From contig JANDJZ010001753.1 of the NCBI GenBank assembly GCA_027943245.1, forward strand, positions 1-64,000: DNA of 64,000 nt, given 5' to 3'. How positions within the stretch are numbered: position 1 is the first letter of the stretch; each line of letters opens with the position of its first letter. The notes beneath the pieces are model-generated. The model had not been told where the DNA came from. It worked only from the letters and a program-made list of their open reading frames with translations, and searched no databases. The position numbers and the translations under genes are program-made. This stretch comes from Acanthamoeba sp. SK_2022b (taxonomy: Eukaryota; Discosea; Longamoebia; Acanthamoebidae). Positions 22,519 through 33,419 of the stretch are shown here, in pieces.

Positions 22519-25500
22519 GGTCTGAGTTGCGCGGTTGCTCATCAGTGGGGGAGATGGTGGTTTGATTGGGGGTGGTGAGAGATAGGCGTTCACGGCATGG
22601 CTAAATGGGTACCTGGCGAGGCGCAGCCTCAAGATTGACGATCTGCAGAAGGACCTGCAAGACGGCACGCTGCTCAACCACTTTCTCGAGATCGTCAACT
22701 CCACCAAGGTGCCCACCCGCCTTTATTACGCATGTTCTCTCAAAACGGTCCACTGATGATGGAGGTGTGGCGGCGTATGTGTGCGTGGGCAGATGAGGAG
22801 ATGGACGGCGAAGCCCAACAGCAAGATCACGATGCTGGAAAACCTGAGCATCGGGCTGGCTTACATCCAGAAGGACATGGCCATCAAGCTCGTCGGCATT
22901 GGAGCCGAAGGTCCTCACTTCTTCCTCCTCCTCCCTTTTCTTCTTCATAAATCCTCCTCCTCTCTTTGTTTGTTCGTAGATGAATCTGACATGATCCTCC
23001 CCTGTGGTGGTGGAACGACAGACATCTATAATGGATATCTGAAGCTGATCCTGGGCCTTGTGTGGAGTCTGTTCAAGGGCCTTCAGATGCGCAGGCTTGC
23101 TGCTAGCGGTACGCTCAAGCATTGCTCGTGTTTGCGTGTCGATGTGGTCTCCCGCTGAACTTCCTATTCGCGGACCACAGGCGGCGGGTCGATGGAAGAG
23201 GGACTGATGAAATGGGTGCGCGACCACACCAATCCAATGGGCATCTCTCCCCCCGATTTCAAGGTCCGTTCCTGCCCCCTCCCCTCTGATCCCTTTAAGC
23301 AGCAAGTAACAACGAACTGTGGTGGGGGTGCGGGATCGTGGGGGATTAATTGCGAGCAGTATGGGTTCAGAGATGGACAAGCATTCGCCGCGCTCATCTC
23401 GCGCTTCGACTCCAGCCTCATCGACCTGGACGCCCTCCACGACAAGGTCGCCCCCGCCCCAACCCCAACCCCTTGTCATTTGCCCACCAATTGAACACAT
23501 GTCTGATGCCATTCTTGCGGTGGTGGGTGTGGGGCGGCGGCAAATAGGCGGCAGAGGAGGTGTTGCCGCTGGTGTTTGAGGTGGCCGAGAAGCAGCTGGG
23601 CGTGCCACGGCTGCTTGAGCCTCACGAGCTGCTGAGCGAGGATCCCGACGAGCGCGCCATTCAGCTTTACGTGTCGCTCTTCTTTGACGCCTTCTCCTCG
23701 CGCAAGGTACAGTTATTCAACCCCACCAGTGTTGGTTGACTTACGTGACTGATAAGTCGTCGGGGGGCGCGGCTTTGTGATGTACAAGGAAACGGCAGAG
23801 TTCGATTCCATCATCGAGATCACGCCTCCCGATGAGGTCGCTCCTCTAGCGACGTCGTACGAGCCCATCGCCATTCCCGCCGACTGTACGCTTTCGAGCC
23901 CCTCGGTCGCTTGTGCCTCATCAAGTCCCTTCGAGGCTAACATCGCGGATGGATGGTGACGATGGCTACAGGTCCAATGGGGCTGGTGGAGCTGGCCAAG
24001 CAGTGCTGTCGCACGAGGCTCGACGAGAGACCCACGCTCTCGCAGGTCAAGCAACGCCTTCACGAGGTCGTCGCCGAGATGGCACAACGCGATGAGGCTG
24101 CCCAGAGGAAGGACACCGACGAGGCCGAGAGACAGAGAGACGAAGTGGCGAGATTGAAGAGAGTGGTCGAGGAGCAGCAGGCTCAAATCGACACACTTGT
24201 CAGGCTGCAGCGTTCGTTCAAGGAGGAGGAAGAGAAGGAGGAGGAGAAAGCGAAGAACGAAAGCGAAGAACGAAAGCGCGAACACGAGGCCAAAGAGGAG
24301 GAGAATAATGCGGAAGTGCGGAGACTACAGGAAGTGATGCGCGAGTCTCTGCAGAAGTTGAGAGAGGAGAGGCTCGAGAAGGAAGAGCTCGCTGAGAAGC
24401 TCAAGGAGACCGAGCAGCGGGCGAGGGACAGCGAAGAAGAGCGCGTGAGGGTCAAAGCCGAGTGCGATCGGCTGGCGGAGGACCTCAAGCGACAGGAGCA
24501 GCGCAGCGAGGCCATGGAAGAGGAGCTCCGACAACAACAACACAAGACCAGAGAGACCGAGCGACAGACCAAGGATGATGAGGAGAAACGAAAAGAAGAG
24601 GAGAAGGAGATGGAAGGTCGTCTGGTCAAAGAGGTCGAGAAGGCTGAGGAAGCGATGTTAAAGAGATTGCATGAAGAAGCCAAGAAGAGCGAAAGCGAAG
24701 CAGAGGAGGCGCGGCGAGCAAAGGAGGAGGCTGAGGAGAGGCTCAAGGAGCGCGAGCGCGAGATGGAGGCGACCAAGGCGCGGCACGAGGAGGAGCTCGA
24801 TGAGCAGGCGAGAAAGAAGGAGAAGGAGAAGGAAGAGGCGCTGGAGGCAGAGGGTCGACGAGTGAGGGAGGAGGCGAGAGAGGCGCTGGAGCAGGCCAAG
24901 CATCAGTTCGCGCGTGAGATCGAAGAGTTGGAAAGAGCGCCCGCGAAAGAGCGTGAGCTCTTTCGCGCGGAAAAGGCGGAGTGGGAAAGGAGAGCCCAGG
25001 CAAAGAGCGAAGCAGAGCAAGTCAAGGGTCCAAGTGAAGAGGAAGAACTGTTAGAGACCGTCCGGCGGCTCAGGGAACAGCTCCACGAGGCGCTCGCTGA
25101 GCGCGACAAGCAAGCCAAGGAGGCCGAGCAGCTCGCGGAGACTCTCCGGGAGAAAGAACGTCAGCTCGAATCCCAGTGTGAAGAGGGAAAGGCATGGAAG
25201 CATCAGGTCGCGGAGACGGCAAGCCAGGCCGCCCACACCATCGCGGAACAGCTGCAGGAGGAAAATCGGCGTCTGCGCGAAGTGCTGGATCAGAGCCAAC
25301 GAGAGGCCGAAGAGGCGCGAGCGGAGCGAGAGATCAAAGCCGAGGAGCTGCGCAAGCTCAGGGAGCAGCTGTCCGCAGAGCCGCACACCGAGGACCACCA
25401 TGTCGACACACTCCACAACCTGGTCGACGTTAATTCCAAGATCAGCCATCTAAAGAGGCTGCTGCGCGAACTGGAGGCTGAGGTCGTCGTTGACGTTCCA
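21928..25500 (+). pseudogene. Inverted, 5'-truncated copy of the pseudokinase/CH/coiled-coil gene
   Basis: From 21928 the sequence matches gene 945-7840 (opposite strand, from about 7220 inward), including introns. Exons correspond one to one: 21928-22024 (VIDAKRILVDK part), about 22160-22453, 22586-22708, 22814-22910, 23022-23108, 23181-23263, 23360-23446, 23548-23706, 23789-23885, and 23972 onward. CH exons have identical lengths and phases to the parent. The N-lobe exons are missing, and the Ser-rich exon has a deletion that shifts the frame near 22295, so the 5' end looks broken; all later exons keep open frames. Coiled-coil similarity to the parent ends about 24925, after which a different coiled coil follows. 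The KASH-like tail is absent. The frame then continues into a carrier domain at 25690. Confidence 0.75.
22460..22516. repeat. (CA)n microsatellite
   Basis: About 28 CA units inside the intron just after the donor GTGCGTG. The equivalent intron in the parent gene (6378-6480) lacks it. Confidence 0.95.
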
Positions 25501-25689
25501 CATGCGGCAGCGCCAAGGGCTGGAGGTGAGATCGAGCCGCTCCCGCATCGCATTCCTACGAGAACAGCTGAAAACAATGAGAACGTCGGCGCCAACTACG
25601 AGCAGCATCTGAACGTGCACGGAGGCGATCAGGTCGGGCCCGTCGGGCTGTTCCTGACGGGCGTTGCACCCACCATAGATGACGGCCCC

Positions 25690-26884
25690 GGCGACGTGAG
25701 CTCGCTGTTGGCCGGCTCGACTGCCGCCGCTCTCTGCATGACCCTCGTCTCGCCCATTCAGCGCGTCAAGCTCCTGCTGCAGACGCAGGCGGAGATGCTC
25801 GCGGCTGGCCGGCTGCTGCGTCCCTACGAGGGCATACGGGACTGCTTCCGGCGAGTGGTGGCCGAGGAGGGCCTCCTCTCGCTGTGGCGCGGCAACGTGG
25901 CTCATCTCTTGCGCATCGTGTCGGCCAACGCCCTTGGGTTTGCCCTGAAGGATCGCTTCAAGAATCTTCTTCACATTGACAAGGTATACTACCCTTGGTT
26001 CGCGTGTGTGTTGTGTTGTCTTGTGTGGCTCACTCCCAATACTGTGCAGGAGAGGGACGGCTACTGGAAGTGGATGGCGGCCAACGTGGCCAGCGGAAGC
26101 GCCGCAGGATTAGCAACCGTGCTGGTGACCTTCTCGCTCGACTACGCCCGTACTCGCCTGGCCAGCGACGTCCTTCGCGTCGCCCATCCGGGAGCCTCCT
26201 TTGGAGAACGACAGGTGCTTGCGCATGCGTGGGCCAGCATTCTGCATAACCAATCGATGCTTACCCTCGTCCTCTTTCTTGCTTCAGTTCTCGGGCCTCG
26301 TGGACGTCTACAGCCAAGTGCAGCGCCGCGAAGGCACAGCTGGCCTGTATCGTGGCTTCACCTCCTCTTGCGTTGGTATGCCTGCACTGGATGCGCGGAA
26401 GGCCAAGTATTTGCCACAAGATTCGCCCTCACCCTAACCATTTGCTGACAGGTGTGATCTTGTACCGTGGGCTCTACTTTGGGCTGTATGACTCGCTTAA
26501 GCCCATCGTGCTGCGCGGCGAACTCAAGAACAGCGTTGTGGCGTCGTTCGTGCTTGGGTGGGGCATTACCCTCAGTGCTGGCCTTGCCGCCTACCCCTTT
26601 GACACTATCTGCCGTCGCATGATGACCACCGTACCTTGCCCCGTGCCCATCTGATATCAGTGTCGTTAGCTCAACAGTTGCTGGCGTGCTCATCTGTGAA
26701 ACAGGCCAGCATACACCAAGGCGGCTTGGTGCACACGCTGAAAGAGATCGTGGAACGCGAGGGCCTCGCCGCGCTGTGGAAGGGCGCGGCAGCTAATGTG
26801 GCCTACGCCCTCATTGGCGCCGGCCTACTTGTCGCCTACGATCGCACCGTTGCCCGCACCACGTCCGAAAAGGACAAAAAATAA
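25690..26884 (+). CDS. ADP/ATP-carrier-like mitochondrial carrier, fused in frame to the upstream coiled coil
   Basis: Exons: 23972-25983 (shared with the coiled coil), 26050-26214, 26288-26375, 26452-26630, 26705-26884. Three carrier repeats are visible: [23 protein letters not shown] and [13 protein letters not shown] (Px(D/E)xx(K/R)-type motifs), with WRGN and YRGF elements at the usual AAC positions. This is the ADP/ATP translocase subfamily of the inner mitochondrial membrane. The diagnostic RRRMMM is changed to CRRMMT, so nucleotide exchange is uncertain. No in-frame ATG exists between the coiled coil and the first TM helix; the first is at about 25738, inside helix 1. Either the protein is a real fusion, or an unseen intron supplies a separate start. 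Confidence 0.8.
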
Positions 26885-26885
26885 A
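26880..26885 (+). other. Polyadenylation signal overlapping the carrier stop codon
   Basis: AATAAA overlaps the TAA at 26882-26884. Confidence 0.4.
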
Positions 26886-27137
26886 TTTTATTGCTGACGT
26901 CAGCAATGTGCGTCTTCAAGCGCCAGCTGGCCTGACGTGCACAAGATATTGATGAAGCTGCACACATCTCAACGTGGGATCGGATTTGTAAAGCCCTCTT
27001 CACGGGCAAGGGATGACGCCCCACCAGAAAATTCACCTTTGATAAAAGGCGATGAGCCAAACGAGTAAGAGTAGTGCCTGTAGCTTTTCAACCCGACCTC
27101 TTGATTCCATCCAAACTGATCCTCATGTCTCTGCAGA

Positions 27138-28304
27138 ATGAGGGCACATCCCAAAGTGGAAATGGGCGGTGCGTCAGGTGGTATGGGCTCGTACTCGGTT
27201 CGCAAGGACACCCGCAAACTGGAGACTCGCATCGAAACCCAACTGCACGAGCTGGAGGTGCTCTCCCTCTCCGGCCATGCTCACGCACCAGCTTACACCA
27301 CTCTTCGTGGGCAGCGATGGCTGGCGGGTGGCCAGCAAATGCTCGACACGCAGGCGCGAAGCAGTACCGAACAGCAGTGGACCAACCTTCTCGATAGTGG
27401 CGACGCTCTGCTCGATGAGATCGAGGCACTGCTAGACCAGGCATGCCTGTCCCCCCAACTTCTAGCTCTCCGGGCACTCAAGCGTAGTGTGCAGCGTGCA
27501 GCCCCTCTACTAACCGCTGCTGGCGTTGTGTTTGTGTCCACAGCTCGCCAACATGAACAGCATCCACTCCGTACTCACCACCAATGCCGACTCCAGTGAC
27601 TTCTACGAGCAAGAGGAGGTTCGACAGCGGGAGAGCCGGCAGAAGTTCTTGCAGCAGAGCTTCACCAGGCTGCGCCACTCAGCCGTGGAGCTCAAACAAA
27701 AGGCCACGCTCTGGTAAGGCACAATCCGTGGACACGTTTATCACCTGATATTGACTCTCTTTTTGCTTGCCTTGGATGTGTAGCAAGAAGGCGACGATGC
27801 TGAGTGGGGGGCCTGTGAGCAAGCAGAAGGAGGAAGCCACCAATACCGAGCGGCTGGCGTCGGAGCACGCTACGCTTCAGAACGCCACGCAAGCGCTGGA
27901 CGGCCTTGTTCAGTAAGCGTTCCTTCAACGAGAGCCTGCCTGCTCGGCAGGTATCGAGGGTGTTGTGTTGCTTAACTCTGCGGCTGGTGGGCAGGCAAGC
28001 GCTCGAGACCAGGATCGTGCTGCAGGAGCAAACGGTGTTCCTGCACGAAACGACCGGCAAAGTGGAGAAGCTCGCGGGTACTCCTCGCCACCGCCACCAT
28101 CACCATCATCATCTCAAGCAGTTCGTCTGGAGTTAACCAACCCTTTGCCTGTTGATGTCATGTTCATAAGGTGACCTGCCCCGGGTGAACAGGATCATGA
28201 TGAGCATCAAGGGGCGTAAGTGGCGTGACCTCGTAATCGTGGGCGGCTTTATAGCCATCTGCATTTGTGCACTCCTCCTCTACTGGCTCTCCTTCAGAAA
28301 ATAG
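27138..28304 (+). CDS. GOSR1: Golgi SNARE GOS28/GOSR1 (Gos1p) homologue, 272 aa
   Basis: Exons 27138-27440, 27544-27713, 27784-27912, 27995-28077, 28171-28304 (819 nt). The order matches GOS28: an N-terminal helical part (RKDTRKLETRIETQLHELE), the DEIEALLDQLANMN helix, and a C-terminal Qb-SNARE helix (HATLQNATQALDGLVQ, then LPRVNRIMMSIKGRK). It ends with a single TM anchor, RDLVIVGGFIAICICALLLY, close to the C-terminus as in tail-anchored SNAREs. It should act in ER-Golgi and intra-Golgi vesicle fusion. The first intron begins GC rather than GT (CAG/GCATGC at 27441), the only junction that keeps phase and conserved sequence. Confidence 0.9.
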
Positions 28305-28423
28305 TCGGGGACCACGCTTCATGTACATAGGTCTCGTCATTATCTAGAGGCGCCACGTCTGCGTCCATGCCCGTGGGTTGGCTTCAGGCATCTGTTTTCG
28401 CGCCAAATATTTTTGAGAGATTT

Positions 28424-28429
28424 AATAAA
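28424..28429 (+). other. Polyadenylation signal AATAAA of the SNARE gene
   Basis: 120 bp after the stop and 50 bp before the next start codon. Confidence 0.55.
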
Positions 28430-28478
28430 TCCAGGCCGGACAAGTAGCCAGATAATACTTCAAATCTTAGCAAGGAGG

Positions 28479-30798
28479 ATGAGACTGCTAGGGAGAAAAC
28501 CGGCCACACCCCTGGATCGCTACAAGAAATGGAGGCTCGAGCTGCAGTGGTGGCGCGGGTTCGCCTGCAGCTTCTGGGCAGTTCCGCTCACTCTCACAAT
28601 TTTGGTCATCGCAGATGTAGTGCTGCCCACACTGGGCCTTATCACTGGTGCTCATCTTGCTTCCAATTCTTCTCCTCCATCGGCAGTTGCCAACCAAATG
28701 TTTGCTCGAAACGTGCAGAGGCCTCGAGATTTAGCCTATGGAGCTTCGGCGGCTTTGTGGGTTTGGCCCTGTACTGCGGCGTGATCATTGTGTTTCTTCA
28801 GAGCGCGAAGCTCACTGTACAAGGTACCAATGGCCCTCCCTGCTTTGCCTATGTGGGCTGTGGTGTCAACTCCCCACTGCTCCCCTAGTGCTTATCTCTC
28901 TCGCACTCACGATCAGTGTTGGGGAGCATGTCACCGTGGCGTTATGTGAGCATTCTGCGACCATCCAACGTAGTCTTCGTCCTCACTTCCTCAGCGGTTA
29001 CCGCTGCCTGTCTGCTGCTCCTAAGCTCGCTCTATCCCAACCCTGGCTTCCCGTCCCTCGTCTCCCTCCACCCGTTCGGGTAAGGCCAGGCTCTCTCCCG
29101 CCATTTGAGATCTCTCGCCTCACTTCCCACTCGCTCTCTGTCTCTACCTTGCCTTCGTAGTCTGGGCACGAGCGGCCTGGAGGGCTGCATCGGGCTCGCG
29201 ATCAGCGGCGCCGTGCTTGGGGCCATCTCTGCTCTCCAATTCCTGGATAGAGGACAGTACGTGGCCCAATAGCCAACACTGACAAGGCACAACCTCCAAC
29301 CCACGTACTTACACTCGCGCACCCATTCGGCGCAGGCACGTGCTTTCGTTCCCGTCTCTGCAGCGCGGCCGCATTTTCCAGCTCAAGAGCCAATCGCTGC
29401 CCTTGTTGGTCAATAGCATGACGATCGGCCTCGTCGCGCCTGCGTGCTACTTCTTCCTCTTCTTCGCCTCCTACCTTTCATCGGCCATGTCGCCAGCGTC
29501 GCTGCCTTCGCGTGTCGGCTCAGCCCCTGCAGCCGCCCCGCCCCCGCTGCTTCCCTTCTCGCTCCGCGTGCTTCTGCATGTCTACGCCACGGCCGTGGTG
29601 GTGGTCTTCACGCAGCGGCTGGTCCTCAGCCTCATGCACGTCATCTACACCCAGTGGGTCAGCTTTGAGGGCCGCGGCGGCGGCGTCGGTGCCGAGGGCG
29701 ACGTCGTTGTCCCCGCGCTCCAGGAGGAGATCAAGGTTAGCATGACTCCGGGCGAGGAATGGAAGGAGTACAAGGCCGACGCGACATCGCTCATGGGCGC
29801 GCTAGCGCTGATGGAGCTTTCGGGCCTGGTTCGCACTTCACCACGCCGCCGTGCTCGCATCTTCGCCGACCACACCGGTACACGAGCTTTAAAGAAACCT
29901 GCACGCCTCAAGATTCGCGCATCTCACACGCTCACAACGCAATGACAGGCGCAACGTGGGAATCGATTCTGGCCCACACGATCGGCCTCATCGATTCTAT
30001 GACTCTGCGCTTGTTGTCTGCCACGCGTACATGTCCACCTTCATGTTTTTGTTTGCTTGTTGATTTGTTTGATTACAATTGTAATGGCTAATTTATTTAT
30101 TTGCTTGCTCACGCAATTACAAATCAACTCGGGAACAGAGGAGTTCAAGGATGAGCGCAAGTACAGCAAGAGCGGAAAGCAGGGCCTCAACGCAGCGCTC
30201 AGCACGGCCTGGAATTCGTTCTGCCGCCGCTTCCTCGTCCACCGCCCTGCCCGCAAGACCGAGGCCCTGCTGGCCGACTACTCCCTCACTATTTGGAGCA
30301 TCCAGGGTATCTCTCGACCGCAAGTTCTTGGCCTTCTCTCTGGTGGCGATATCTCACATTCGTTGGTTTGGTGCAGCGCTGGCCGGGCTGGTAGCGGCAT
30401 CGAGGGAAGAGGACCGCTTTGGAGTCGTCCAGCGGAGCGATGGTGTTCGGCGCACGCTCCACTCCCTCCTGGCCCTCGACCTCGCGCTGGAGGCCTACTG
30501 CGCGCTGCCCCTGCCTCTCCCCAAGCCCCCCGCCACACCGTCCCTCGCCTCTGAGAGAGTCGTGCGACCTCACCCGCACGCCATCACCACCGGTATACCA
30601 GCCATCCCTCCCCATCCCAACCCCGTCCGTTCTCTCAATGCCTCTTGGCGCTGACCAACCCCTCACGCTCACGCCTCTGCAGCCGTGGAGAACGGAGTGT
30701 ATCAGGTGGCGACGGCTTTCTATGACCATTTGCCGGCCCTCAAGTTCCCTCCGGCCTACGCCCGCAAGCTCCAAAGCTTCGCTGACTTCCAGCAGTAA
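28479..30798 (+). CDS. NDC1: Transmembrane nucleoporin NDC1 homologue, 550 aa
   Basis: Nine exons: 28479-28647, 28719-28823, 28917-29079, 29161-29256, 29336-29877, 29949-30026, 30139-30306, 30377-30592, 30683-30798 (1653 nt, all phases consistent). The N-terminal half has about six hydrophobic helices (for example FVGLALYCGVIIVFLQS, FVLTSSAVTAACLLLLSS, VLLHVYATAVVVVFTQRLVL). The C-terminal half is soluble and has the family hallmark ATWESILAHTIGLIDSMTLR, followed by a helical region ending PPAYARKLQSF. NDC1 anchors the nuclear pore complex at the pore membrane. Length is in the usual range of 500-680 aa. The start ATG is 6 nt after an AAGGAGG run. Confidence 0.85.
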
Positions 30799-30895
30799 CT
30801 GCGCTCCTCTCCCCCCCCCCAACCTTCCTCGCTCTCTCTTGCACTTTATGGGCGTAATTCGGCCAGACAGAGATCTGGCGTTTGTTGGTGTGTAA

Positions 30896-33120
30896 TCAAT
30901 AGTTGGGGAAGGAGAAGGGGTAGTCGGGATCGGACAGCGACTCCTCCACGTCGTTCTTGGCGCGGGGCACGAAGCGCAGCCGCGTCTGGCCATCGCCTTT
31001 CTGGCCCGCATGCATCGTCAACGTTCGCGGCGTCAGCGGGATGCTGATCTCCACGAGCCGCTCGTCCCTTCTTGCCGTAGCTCTCACGGTAGAAGTCGTC
31101 TTGCTCTTCTTCTTCGACACCACCACATTCGCCGTCGTCGCGGGACCCTGCGATGGGAACTGCCTGGAAGAGGTCCTGTGCCTAGTGCTCCTTCGCAGCT
31201 CTGACGACGGTTGCTCTCTCGCCCGTCTGCTCTTCGACTTGGATTTGCCGCTCTTCGATTTGCGCCTCCTTGGCTTTGCCATCGGCGGCGTCGGCGGCGC
31301 TTTGTACTTGGGCACAAACTCCTCCTCCTCCTCCTCCTCCTCCTCCTCTTCCTCCTCCTCCTCCTCCCTCTCTATTTCTTCTTCGTTTTGGCTCCTCTTG
31401 TAGTCGCCGTCGCCGTCACTATCGCCGTCGCAGTCCCAAGAGGAATAGGTCGGGAGCCGGGCCGTGGCGGCGCTCCGCCGAACGAGGCGCACGTTGCGCG
31501 CGAGGAAGCGCGCCCCCTGTTTGTCCCTCCGCTCGACGTCTTGCTGCGCCGCCTGCGCGCTGACGCGCTGGCAGGCCTGCGCGAACTTGGCGAGGTTAAG
31601 CCGCTTGGGCCTCGTCATTGACCACAGGCGCGTGAACCCCGATCCCGGGAAGTCGTCTGTGCTGTCCCACTCGTCCAACAGGCTGCGTCACAAGAGAGAA
31701 GCGATCAACGACAACGCTCGATGGACCAGAGCAACGAAGGAAACGGACCTACCTTCTGCCGGTCCACACGAAGCCCTCCGTGTCGCGTGCGGCGCAGTAG
31801 TACGGTCGAGGCCTATTCGACCTCGCGTCAGTGTCGTGCGTGTGCATGCGCATGCGGCGGTGCGTGTGCTTGCGCGAAGGGTTACCGCCAAAAGAAGATA
31901 GGGGTGCTGTGGAAGTTCGCCGGCCCAAGCGCGCCACGGTCTTTGCTCTACCAGGAGAGAGAGAGAGAGAGAGAGAGAGCAAACAAGCAACGATGAGAGC
32001 CCACGCAAGACTCGCAACAACGTGGCACCCCTGCAGCGTACCTGTCGCTGTGTCTCCATCCAGTGCGAGTCTCTCTTCTCATCGAGGTCCTCGTTCTTCG
32101 GCTCCTCTTCCGTTTCCGCGGCCAAGTCGAAGATTCGAGGCCTCTTGGCAGCTGCGCCGTCGAGGTCATCGTGTCGGCTCGTCAAAGCCGCTTCTTCGCC
32201 TTCGAGCATCTCTAAGTCGCCCTTGTCACGGTCATCTTCCCTCTTCCGCTTCCCGTGACCCAGGCCCTCGCGCGCTTCTTTGTCGTTGTCGTCGAGGCCG
32301 TGAAGGAGGAGGAGCGTCACCTCGTCTATGTCTGTGATCTCTTCTTGCTCCAGCTGCTTGGTGAACTTCCACGGGTCGTCTTGTACGTCCCCGTCCCAAC
32401 TCAACTTCGGCGTTAACGCCACCTTCTGTTCTTTCTTCTCCTCCCTCTCCTCCTTCTTGCAAGCGTCATAGTTGTGGTCGTGGTCGTGGTCGTATTCGGG
32501 CACACTGAGGGCTGCCAACCACTGCTCGCGGTCCGCCACTGGTCGGTCGGCCGCCTGCGACGACGTGGGCTGGGTGTGAGGCACCGCGAGGAGCTGGCTG
32601 GGGCCTGGACCTGGGGTCGGGTCAGACTCGGGGAGAGACGAGCGGGGCTGAGGCGAAGCAACGTCCACCGTGGTGGCACCCTCCGCCACGGGCTCGCCGA
32701 GCTGCTGCGTGCAAGCAGTGGATGCGGTGGCGGTCGCGACCTCCTGCATAACCGGCCTGTCCTCCTCCGCCTCTTCCGGAAGCTCTACCACCCCTGTTCA
32801 TTTTAAAAATACATATAAATAAATAAATTAATAAAATATAGAATGCAAAGTAAAGGGCACCAACCTAGAACTCGTCGCTGGTAGAGGCGATCAACAAGAC
32901 GCGAGTAGCGGCGGGCTAGTTGTTCTTCGAGCTGGCGCTCGGCGAGGTCGCGCTCCTGGTCAGCATCGTCGCGGAGCTCAATCTTGGCCACCAAGGGGAA
33001 TTTACGTAGCACTTGCGGCACGCCCGACCGATCGCACAACGCGGTGAATGCCTCCTGCCGTGCCAACGTCTCATACGACAGGACTGGAGGAATGGCCTTC
33101 GCCCCCAGCAATAAATCCAT
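30896..33120 (-). CDS. Unrecognised charged, probably nuclear protein
   Basis: Exon 1 33120-32865 and exon 2 32793-32042 join in phase; a short exon about 31799-31751 and a last exon 31688-30896 follow, but the 32042/31799 junction is not phase-perfect as I read it, so one boundary is wrong or an exon is missing. The N-terminus (ETLARQEAFTALCDRSGVPQ) is helical. The middle is acidic with a D/H run (YDHDHDHNYD) and an NLS-like GHGKRKRED. The C-terminal exon has a basic start (TRPKRLNLAKFAQAC), about 20 consecutive Glu, and a Lys/Ser/Arg-rich tract (PRRRKSKSGKSKSKSRR). Low-complexity composition suggests a chromatin or nucleolar protein, but I recognise no domain. Confidence 0.55.
31318..31372 (+). 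repeat. CTC/CTT trinucleotide tract
   Basis: Encodes the poly-Glu run of the minus-strand protein. Confidence 0.9.
31953..31980 (+). repeat. (GA)n microsatellite
   Basis: About 13 GA units in what should be an intron of the minus-strand gene. Confidence 0.9.
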
Positions 33121-33419
33121 GTTGTTGCTGCGCCAGTTCTTGTGCGCGTTTTGCTTCTTTTGCTGACGTAAGCAGAGGAATGTCGTGTATGTCGTTGTGG
33201 TTACAAGAGCAACAAAACAATACCAACACTTCCGTTTCTCGCTTCGTTTTCAAGCAGCGCTTAGAGAAATCGAAATCCTGGTACTACTGCTTCCGCTCCT
33301 CAGCCTTGACGTTGCGTTAAATGGCCGGTTTATTTTTATTTTTTATGACATTTGAGGAGATCTGATTTTCACCCCCTTGTTGCACAGGTGAGGAGGTACT
33401 GTTCCCAAAGCGTTCTCGC

